DNA of 64,000 nt from JBIOHP01 sp044449065 (GTDB lineage Bacteria > Bacteroidota > Ignavibacteria > UBA10030 > SZUA-254). Positions 18,701-24,979 of this stretch are shown here, piece by piece; the stretch's first letter is position 1, and the number at the start of each line of letters is the position of its first letter. The stretch lies in assembly GCA_044449065.1 (NCBI GenBank), contig JBIOHP010000009.1:80142-144141 (forward strand), in the 5' to 3' direction. Made by a program: the position numbers and the translations under genes. Under the pieces are notes generated by a model. The model saw nothing but the letters and a program-made list of their open reading frames with translations. It had not been told where the DNA came from and made no database searches.

Positions 18701-19919
18701 CGCGGGATTAAAAGTTGCCACATTACTCGTATCGGCAAATGGCTGCGTATCCGATTATGCCGCTGGAATTATCGACGTTGCAATCGGATCGAATATCGCA
18801 TTGGGATGGAATATAGTTTCGGTCCCTCTTCTGGTAAATGATAATCATGCAACCACTCTCTACCCGGGAACGAACGGTATTGCATATTCGTATCAGCCCG
18901 GAGCAGGTTACCAATCGAGCGACACGGTAGCGAACCGGCTGGGGTACTGGCTTAAATTCAGTTCAGCAGGCAATGTCTCCCAATTCGGAACTCCGATAGC
19001 ATCGGATACCTTTACGGTTAAGGAAGGGTGGAATTTAATCGGATCGATTTCAAGCCCCATCAATTACTATAACTTAACATCCGATCCTCCGGGAATTATT
19101 GCAACGCGGTTATTCGGGTATAATAGAGGGTATACTCGAACCGATACAATCACGCCGGGCTTGGGCTACTGGCTGAAAACAAGCGACAGCGGAAAAATAT
19201 TCGTGGGAACCGGCAGCGCTGCACCAAAAGGAAGGGAACAACTTGCTCCACTCTCCGCTTTGAATAATTGCGTCATTCAGGATGCCCGAGGATATACTCA
19301 GACGCTATATTTCGGCAATGTGAAAGAGCAGGATAAAGGCGATTATGATCTTCCGCCGGTTCCGCCCAAAGGTATCTTCGATATTCGGTTTGCGACCAAC
19401 CGCACGCTTGAGCAATCCGATTCGAGTCATGTGAGGGAGATACCCATTCTGATATCCGGCGCAACATATCCGATAAAGGTTAGCTGGAATGTGTCCCCCG
19501 TTTACGGATCGGCTGCATCGTTAAAAATAGGACCGGAAGAAATCTCACTTGCAAAAAATGGCAACAGGATGATTTCGAACGATCAGTTATCCATCTCGTT
19601 AGAACTACTTTCATCGTCAACAAAAGCGCTGCCGACATATTTCGCGTTGAACCAAAATTATCCGAACCCGTTCAATCCGACGACGTCTATAAGGTATGCT
19701 TTGCCGGTTGACTCGCATGTCCGGCTAACTATTTATGACGTTCTGGGTCAAGTTGTATCAACATTAATTGATAAAACGGTGGAAGCCGGGTATCAGAGTG
19801 TGGAGTGGAATTCAACAGGCATTGCCAGCGGCGTTTATTTTTACCGTATCGAAGCGACAAGCATGACAGATCCGGCAAAAACGTTTATGCAGGTGAAGAA
19901 GATGGCATTGCTGAAATAA
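15711..19919 (+). CDS. Large multidomain secreted T9SS protein (jelly-roll, SdrD-B, DUF11, PKD)
   Basis: This 1,402-residue protein has an N-terminal export signal. The 'AAMLGC' at residues 12-17 could also act as a lipobox. In order it has a jelly-roll/MAM-like domain (about 55-270, 'WDRSWFEYSSDGG'), an IPT/TIG-like domain (about 280-375) and a 'SPNGGETWWVGSSHPITW' Kre9/KNH-like domain (about 380-465). Two SdrD-B-like domains ('GLKFYDANNNH', 'GLKFNDKTGNH', about 470-660) and two CARDB/DUF11-like domains (about 665-945) follow. It ends with a PKD-like segment ('YNWDFGVD'), the 'GWNI..GYWLK' module (about 1025-1160) and a sorting domain (about 1310-1402). A structural surface or adhesion role is inferred. 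A terminator follows at 20002. Confidence 0.88.
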   Translation: MKQFAYLLIVCAAMLGCITCTLEGKEKSATGEKSGDKSPVVQANHGNPARQTQSITPPYTFCFDTDPIAAGWSYGGDFEWSSTFTKLGGPYGGSGASMVTKAGPPGTSYTNSTISYVKSPIFDLSSLLGSGGYISFYQSISTEPNWDRSWFEYSSDGGTHWQVVGRYNDTLGCRWYNSQIYNALSGTDGNTCMDVATWNALLPGYSLPQPGWSSKGDCGGNDLPIGPYGWVSVSLRLPNPILVNNIQFRYITFADGGGVGDGWAFDCFTVTGTPPGCASINPAPTLISSNTAAVCTGQTYDVILTGTNFINGLTSADFGNGISVIPTIDPSGNSLTAHITVSPSATPGTRTITVTNIGPGGGMAILTNAITVSAPSVVVRSPNGGETWWVGSSHPITWTSACGPTDLKIEYSTDAGSHWLLVADHISPSLGTYSWTIPNTPTTNALVRITDNIIGTLTDVSNAVFTIRIGKITGLKFYDANNNHLRESNEAGISGWNIYLNGDATLTTQTDANGNYSFTVPPGHYTITEEHRTGWQQTAPQSGNYIIYLPPGQDLGPLIFGNTGTASISGLKFNDKTGNHQFDGSDYGMGGWNIKLTGNNGFTTQFFLTLNDGSYSFKNLPPGIYTVSELQRWPWTQTFPQFGTYNIQILGGENLTGENFGNYNPQNIYDLAINIFGNYWPKKTPCCGQQFIYEAVVQNNGTVAILNPDIFIQLDRNLTYLGGSVIPNKITNSINGTLLEYRLPVLIPGVPQTYFIGVKPTCQFFGPVLTTCAEVDPIAGDTYPLNNKATTTVGVTCQTAIAGKMQIPTGSCAADGYLTKSDSITYMIPFTNSGSDTVRTIVLRDTLDSNIDTTNIRFVAGSHPCAFEQNGSILVFTFQDINLPPNSVDEYGSSGFVVFTAHPKPDVLNGAMITNTPWLYYDLNDPITAGIQTNTITGAALPVANFTASADTIPTGSPLNFTYTGGTSAATYNWDFGVDASPATSTDQNPSGVMYSSAGLKVATLLVSANGCVSDYAAGIIDVAIGSNIALGWNIVSVPLLVNDNHATTLYPGTNGIAYSYQPGAGYQSSDTVANRLGYWLKFSSAGNVSQFGTPIASDTFTVKEGWNLIGSISSPINYYNLTSDPPGIIATRLFGYNRGYTRTDTITPGLGYWLKTSDSGKIFVGTGSAAPKGREQLAPLSALNNCVIQDARGYTQTLYFGNVKEQDKGDYDLPPVPPKGIFDIRFATNRTLEQSDSSHVREIPILISGATYPIKVSWNVSPVYGSAASLKIGPEEISLAKNGNRMISNDQLSISLELLSSSTKALPTYFALNQNYPNPFNPTTSIRYALPVDSHVRLTIYDVLGQVVSTLIDKTVEAGYQSVEWNSTGIASGVYFYRIEATSMTDPAKTFMQVKKMALLK

Positions 19920-20001
19920 AAAAATACCTCCGGATTCAATTCTTCATCTTTTTAAATCAAAGGTGGGTAAAGTGGTTTATCTGGATTGAAAAAGGAGATA
20001 G

Positions 20002-20043
20002 AACGGGCGGAGAGCAATCTGTAAAGATTGCTCTCCCGTTTTG
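20002..20043 (+). terminator. Terminator after the 15711 gene
   Basis: An 11-bp perfect stem (20010-20020 with 20025-20035), with outer AACGGG/CCCGTT pairing and a GTAA loop, runs into TTTTG. It lies 80 bases after the stop codon. Confidence 0.75.
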
Positions 20044-20162
20044 TCCGATACCGTCTGGGGTAGCGATGACCGGCTAATTATTACCAGTTGAACGCGGATG
20101 CTTTTACAGATGGAGAGAGAGTCATGCTTATTCGTTAAAGTAAAAATGAGGTAATACCATCG

Positions 20163-20190
20163 AAGGGTAGTTCACGCTACCCTTTTTTGT
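20163..20190 (+). terminator. Second terminator-like hairpin
   Basis: An 8-bp stem (20163-20170 with 20177-20184) with a 6-base loop runs into TTTTTT. It may back up the terminator at 20002, or end a transcript from a lost gene. Confidence 0.6.
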
Positions 20191-20424
20191 AATATGCGGC
20201 ACGCTTCCATCATCATGAACAACGTTCTTAATTCAATTACGCGTTTAATCTGTATCTGGAACAAACTTCTATTCCATTTGGTCCATAACAGAAGATAATT
20301 CATGCCTGCCTCACACGCTGATGCTCTTAGGTGAATCCATCATAATCTTCGGTATTATTTAGCGTGTGCTAACGCACAAGCTAACAGGAAATGAGAAAGG
20401 TATCAATTAAGGTTGGGGAAATTA

Positions 20425-20694
20425 TTAATCGCTCCCAGCAAGCTTTTGCACGAACACAGGTGATACTCCCTTATTCATAAGCCATGATATTCCGGTATGT
20501 CTCAAGCTATGAAAATGGATGCCATCATCGAGATGTGCACTCCGTACATATTTTTTAAATTTATGGCTGATCGTAGCTATTTTGAATGAAGTTAGCATGC
20601 TATTACGCTTTAAAATCTGATCAGACTGATACCATTTTTTTGGGAAAATAGACGTAAATGATGAGATTGTACAATGAACAAGATACTTAGAATG
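20425..20694 (-). pseudogene. Tyrosine recombinase (phage-type integrase) remnant
   Basis: The minus strand has an open frame of about 90 codons that encodes the middle of a tyrosine-recombinase catalytic domain. 'FPKKWYQSDQ', 'ISHKFKKYVRSA' and the arginine box 'HFHSLRHTGISWLM' are all present. It breaks off at 'VQKLAGSD' followed by TAA, exactly where the family continues with LLGH...Y. The second histidine/arginine box and the nucleophilic tyrosine are therefore missing. The frame starts after a TAG with no N-terminal DNA-binding domain. It is a dead fragment lying 70 bases from the duplicated tRNA-Arg end, which is the usual place for an island's integrase. Confidence 0.85.
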
Positions 20695-20763
20695 CTAATG
20701 TTCTCCTCCCGCGCGACCGAATGATTTGCCAGTCAAAATATTCCTACCGGCGGGTCGGCCGGG

Positions 20764-20786
20764 TATCCAGTTGAGCTACTGGCGCG
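20764..20786. repeat. Duplicate of tRNA-Arg 5' end (putative right attachment site)
   Basis: Exact 23-bp copy of 3212-3234. The sequence to its left does not continue the tRNA, so it is not a functional tRNA gene. On the minus strand it would be the displaced 5' end of the original tRNA. Confidence 0.65.
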
Positions 20787-20947
20787 TGAATTTTCACAAC
20801 TTCCCTATTTTATAGGGCACATAAATGTTTGGATACTTTCAAGAATATTCATATCTCTTCACTTTCCGTATAATGTAGTTCCATAGGTGGTTGATTGACT
20901 ATATCGAGATTACTTTATAGATTTATTATAACCAAACATGGTGAATT

Positions 20948-21265
20948 ATGATAAAGAAAGTTTTTAAAGAAATCGAACGATTTGAGCCAGGCAAGCCGGT
21001 TCAAGTGCCTATTGCCAATGGCGAACGGACAAAAATAGTTATGCTCTGTTTATCGCCCGGCGCCTCCGAACCGCCCCATTCACATCCCGGCTATGAGCTA
21101 TCTCTCATGCCGCTGAAAGGCAGGGGGAAACTCCCGCTTGGGTTGAAACAGGAAATATTGCTTCAACCCGGTGAAATATACCTGGTGGATGGAGGGATGT
21201 CGTTTAATCCCAAAAATCCGTTTGAGGAAGATTTCGAAATGCTGGTTCATCTTGTCAAAAAATAA
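20948..21265 (+). CDS. Small cupin-domain protein
   Basis: A 105-residue single-domain cupin. Motif 1 is 'PPHSHPGYELSLMPLKGRG' with metal-ligand candidates His44, His46 and Glu50. Motif 2 is around 'LLQPGEIYLVDGG' (about 71-83), but the usual second-motif histidine is not present (...GMSFNP), so metal binding may be incomplete. Substrate is unknown. Similar proteins are cupin_2 'HSHPG' sensors or isomerases. It is monocistronic and lies just outside the putative island. Confidence 0.75.
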   Translation: MIKKVFKEIERFEPGKPVQVPIANGERTKIVMLCLSPGASEPPHSHPGYELSLMPLKGRGKLPLGLKQEILLQPGEIYLVDGGMSFNPKNPFEEDFEMLVHLVKK

Positions 21266-21745
21266 CCTGCCTCTGGCGTGAGGTTGCTCACGGAAATGAT
21301 AACAGTTCAACCGTAATCCACGGAAATTATTTCTCCAAATCGGTAATCTTGTCCCCTCAAGGTTCTCACACGATGAAGCGGCATCACTGTATGGCGCAGA
21401 AAAGATGATTTCCACTAAAAGTAGTGGTCTGGCACATATTTTGTCTCATAATAACTACCTCAGATGATCGCTTGATGAGTCATCTATGATATAGTGGATA
21501 GAGAACATAAATAGGGATTAGTACAGTACGCACAGTATCATCTCATCGTTAGGAAAGGGAACAGCTATATAACATAAAACGCTAGCAACAATTAATAAGT
21601 CATCCTTACAATAATGATCAAAAATAATCCCGTCCTCTTGTGGCGAACGGGATTATTTTTTGTGCGCGGCACGCAAGCAGACATTCCGAATTGAAGTGCA
21701 ATTCGATAGAAAATTTTCCTATATTATCCTACCCAAAAGTAATTC
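21266..21745. other. Intergenic region with one terminator
   Basis: No coding sequence is supported. The hairpin at 21620-21660 is listed separately. Nothing else is recognised. Confidence 0.4.
21620..21660 (+). terminator. Rho-independent terminator
   Basis: A 14-bp inverted repeat (21620-21633 with 21647-21660, core AATCCCGT/ACGGGATT) with a 13-base loop runs into a T-tract. It lies between the cupin and peptidase genes and is symmetrical enough to work on both strands. Confidence 0.65.
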
Positions 21746-22873
21746 ATGAAAACTATGTCAACAAGAAAAATCATCTCAGCGAGAGAATTTGGCGTTCCTT
21801 TTGAGGGCAAGCCGGGTAGATGGAATGCCATAACAGACGTGTGGGGCGTTCAGGTTGGATATTCAACCATCATATCAGGAAGCGGCAAATTGCGCAGGGG
21901 GAAGGGCCCCGTGCGGACAGGGGTAACCGCCATACTTCCACGGGGAAAAATATTTGATCCCGTGTTCGCTGCCAGAGATACCTTGAACGGGAACGGAGAG
22001 ATGACCGGTTCGGCGTGGATTGAAGAATCAGGATTTCTCGAAAGTCCGATTTTGATTACGAATACCCACAGCGTGGGTGTTGTGAGAGACGCTGCCATTG
22101 TATGGATGATCGATCATAACTATTATAGACCGATATCTAAAGATATATTCTGGCTGCTTCCCGTCGTGACAGAAACCTATGATGGATACCTGAACGACAT
22201 CAACGGTTTTCATGTAAAAAAAGAGCATGTGTTCTCCGCATTAAACAACGCGGCATGGGGTCCGATTGAGTTGGGGAATGTTGGAGGTGGAACAGGAATG
22301 ATTTGTCATGGATTTAAGGGGGGAACAGGAACCTCTTCTCGAACATTATCAAATGCCGATGGCGGGTACACCCTTGGCGTATTGGTTCAGGCAAATCATG
22401 GGATGAGAAAAAACCTTACCATTGCCGGCGTACCGATATACGAAATGCTTCCACCCGCGCTCGCGAACAAAAACATATATAATTTGGAAAATGGAACAGG
22501 TTCAATCATTGTTGTTGTCGCGACGGATGCGCCGCTGCTTCCCCATCAATTGAAACGGCTTGTGAAGCGAGTTCCTATGGGAATCGGCAGAGTTGGCGGG
22601 GTGGGCGAGAATAGTTCCGGAGACCTCTTTATCGCTTTTTCAACTGCAAACCGGAACACATTTGGAAGAACCGGAGCTCAAAAACTTGCAATGCTTTCCA
22701 ATGATTTGATGACTCCGCTATTTGAAGCGGTAATCCAAGCCACGGAAGAAGCCATTGTCAACGCCCTTTTCTTGGCTGAAACTATAGATGGAATTGATCG
22801 GAGGGTGGTAGAAAAACTTCCTATCAAAGAAACAATTTCGATCCTGCGTAAGTATAATAAAATTGTTGATTAA
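21746..22873 (+). CDS. P1-family (S58, DmpA-like) aminopeptidase
   Basis: The 375-residue length matches DmpA/BapA enzymes, which are Ntn-type hydrolases activated by self-cleavage. Visible family motifs are 'NAITDVWGVQVGY' (27-39), 'GVTAILPRG' (59-67), 'ITNTHSVGVVRDA' (104-116), 'GNVGGGTGM' (177-185) and 'GTSSR' (195-199). The autocleavage region is 'GGVGENSSGDLFIAFST', with the probable cut between Asn289 and Ser290, which would make Ser290 the N-terminal nucleophile. It should release N-terminal residues from amides, peptides or beta-peptides. There is no signal peptide. The Met at residue 4 is an alternative start. Confidence 0.9.
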   Translation: MKTMSTRKIISAREFGVPFEGKPGRWNAITDVWGVQVGYSTIISGSGKLRRGKGPVRTGVTAILPRGKIFDPVFAARDTLNGNGEMTGSAWIEESGFLESPILITNTHSVGVVRDAAIVWMIDHNYYRPISKDIFWLLPVVTETYDGYLNDINGFHVKKEHVFSALNNAAWGPIELGNVGGGTGMICHGFKGGTGTSSRTLSNADGGYTLGVLVQANHGMRKNLTIAGVPIYEMLPPALANKNIYNLENGTGSIIVVVATDAPLLPHQLKRLVKRVPMGIGRVGGVGENSSGDLFIAFSTANRNTFGRTGAQKLAMLSNDLMTPLFEAVIQATEEAIVNALFLAETIDGIDRRVVEKLPIKETISILRKYNKIVD

Positions 22874-23010
22874 GCGCGCGATACAGGCGTAGATGTAAGC
22901 ATCTTAAAATCTTCATGGTTGAATATGAAAACCATTTAGAGTAAATTATTGTTGTAGAGATAGACAGAATGGATCCCGTAGATTCGTGTAAATTCATTTT
23001 GGAGATCAAT

Positions 23011-23562
23011 ATGCGTAAGATTACAGATGATGCATTAAAGAGGGAGGGAGTTGTCACATCAAATATCGAATCTCTTATTTCATCGTTGGGAAATGAAAAT
23101 GCAGAAATTCGTCGCGAAGCCCGTGATTTGTTAATTGCGATGGGCGAAGCAACTGTCCCGTATTTAATATCGGAATTATCTTCGCCGAAAGAACACACCC
23201 GATGGGAAGCCGCAAAAGCTCTTTCAGATATGAAACACCATGCAAGCGCAGAAGCGCTGGTCTCCGCTCTCGGTGATGCGAGCGGAGACGTCCGGTGGGT
23301 TGCCGGGGAAGGATTGATTGCAATCGGCGATAAATCTCTCGAACCATTGCTTCGTGAACTCGCGTTTCAGTACAACTCCGTTGAGTTCCGAACGAGCGCC
23401 ACTCACGTATTACATGCGCTATCAACCCTCGAATATTATGCAACCCTGAGGCCCGTGCTGGCGGCACTGGAAAAAAACATTATGTCGTACAGTCTTCCGG
23501 TTGCAGCGTATGAGGCGTGGGAACGGCTGAGACAACACCGTATCGGTATTGATGCCTATTAA
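23011..23562 (+). CDS. HEAT-repeat protein
   Basis: The frame opens at 22969, but the ATG at 23011 has a good GGAGA ribosome site and gives a 183-residue protein. It is almost wholly alpha-helical HEAT/PBS-lyase-type repeats: 'LISSLGNENAEIRREARDLL', 'ISELSSPKEHTRWEAAKAL', 'VSALGDASGDVRWVAGEGL' and a more diverged C-terminal set. Such proteins are protein-interaction scaffolds. No partner is indicated. There is no signal peptide or membrane segment. Confidence 0.8.
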   Translation: MRKITDDALKREGVVTSNIESLISSLGNENAEIRREARDLLIAMGEATVPYLISELSSPKEHTRWEAAKALSDMKHHASAEALVSALGDASGDVRWVAGEGLIAIGDKSLEPLLRELAFQYNSVEFRTSATHVLHALSTLEYYATLRPVLAALEKNIMSYSLPVAAYEAWERLRQHRIGIDAY

Positions 23563-23714
23563 TCTCTGTTAAATTCAAGAGATATGGTAATTGAATTACC
23601 ATGAAATCGTTCCGGTTTTATGGAGGAGGAGATTTATGAAGTAGATCAATGACTTGTCTTTCACGTCACGCCTACCCAACAACTAAAGTAAATTTTTACT
23701 ACATTGATTCACCT

Positions 23715-24494
23715 ATGCCGGTAAGAATAAGTTCATTTAATCCAAAAGAACGTTTCAGCAATCGTGTTGAAGCATATCTCAAATATCGTCCGCATTATCC
23801 CGCTGAGCTCATACCCTATTTCAAAGAAAGTATAAATTTAAGTCCCGATGATGTGCTGGCGGACATCGGATCAGGGACGGGCTTTCTGGCTGAATTATTT
23901 CTGGAAGCCGGAAACGTCGTATACGGGGTGGAGCCGAATAAGGAAATGCGCGAGGCGGGTGAGAGGTATCTCCGGCGTTATCCGAAGTTCAGGAGTATTG
24001 CCGGAAGCGCCGAACAGACTTTCCTGAACGATCATTCTATAGATATCCTGACTGCCGCCCAGGCATTTCATTGGTTTGAAAGGGACAATTTCCGCCGGGA
24101 ATGCAGCCGTATACTCCGTGGAAAATCGGTTGTGTGTCTCCTCTGGAATGAACGCAATTTGGATGCTACGCCGTTTCTTGAGGAATATGAAATGCTGCTC
24201 AAACGTTTTTCAACAGATTATGAACAGATTCGCCACGACAATGTTATTGAAGATGATATGCGTTCATTTTTTGGGACGGGGAATTTTACATCCGCAAAAT
24301 TTCCGTACGATCAAAAATTGGATTTTGATGGGATCCGCGGACGGCTATTGTCATCTTCGTACGTTCCTTCCGAAGACGATCCTCGATCCGACGAAATGTT
24401 GAAATCGCTTGAGAGAATTTTTCAATCCCATCAGGCAGACAACCGCGTAGAATTGTTGTACGTGACGAAAGTATATTGGGGAACACTTTCCTAA
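23715..24494 (+). CDS. Class I SAM-dependent methyltransferase
   Basis: The domain starts just after 23715 ('FNPKERFSNRVEAYLKYRP'), so this ATG is preferred over 23649. It gives about 259 residues. The SAM-binding motif I 'LADIGSGTGFLAELFLEAG' is at about 45-63, motif II 'VYGVEPNKEMREAG' follows, then 'DILTAAQAFHWF' and 'LLWNERN'. It matches the widespread 'RFS.R...Y...RP.YP' methyltransferase family whose substrate is not defined. A strong GGAGGAGGAG site upstream points at an ATG (23636) that is followed by AAG TAG. Confidence 0.85.
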   Translation: MPVRISSFNPKERFSNRVEAYLKYRPHYPAELIPYFKESINLSPDDVLADIGSGTGFLAELFLEAGNVVYGVEPNKEMREAGERYLRRYPKFRSIAGSAEQTFLNDHSIDILTAAQAFHWFERDNFRRECSRILRGKSVVCLLWNERNLDATPFLEEYEMLLKRFSTDYEQIRHDNVIEDDMRSFFGTGNFTSAKFPYDQKLDFDGIRGRLLSSSYVPSEDDPRSDEMLKSLERIFQSHQADNRVELLYVTKVYWGTLS

Positions 24495-24497
24495 TCT

Positions 24498-24950
24498 ATG
24501 CATTCCCGGCAATCGCGCTCATTTGATAAAAAATTTTTCGGCACGTGGAGATTGATTGCGTATGAAATACTCGATCCCGACGGTCATTCACGACACCCAT
24601 TGGGAAAAGACGCAATCGGTATTCTTTCGTATGACGCGAAGGGCAATATGTCCGGCCAGCTCTCCAAAGCCAAACGTCGCCGGTACGCATCGGATGATCT
24701 TCGAAAGGGGACGCCGGAAGAGATGACGTCCGCCGTTAAAAGTTATGTCGCGTATTTTGGCGTTTACAAAATCGATCCGGTCGAGTGTTCCATTACACAC
24801 TACGTGGAAGGGAGTCTTTTCCCTAACTGGTTGGATCAGCCGCAAAAGCGATTTTTCAAATTTGCAAACGGTCGGCTTATATTATCCGCAGAATTTAAAA
24901 TAGGGGGAAAAACGCACACGGCAATCCTTACCTGGAAACGCGCAACATAA
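24498..24950 (+). CDS. Lipocalin-like domain protein
   Basis: A 150-residue protein matching the bacterial lipocalin-like family. It has 'FGTWRLIAYEILDPDG' (about 14-29), 'IGILSYDAKGNMSGQL' and a beta-rich C-terminal half ending 'AILTWKR'. No signal peptide is seen. The ligand is unknown. It starts 4 bases after the methyltransferase stop, so the two are probably co-expressed. Confidence 0.78.
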   Translation: MHSRQSRSFDKKFFGTWRLIAYEILDPDGHSRHPLGKDAIGILSYDAKGNMSGQLSKAKRRRYASDDLRKGTPEEMTSAVKSYVAYFGVYKIDPVECSITHYVEGSLFPNWLDQPQKRFFKFANGRLILSAEFKIGGKTHTAILTWKRAT

Positions 24951-24979
24951 TAAAAACCTACTTTCATTCACCTAACTCC

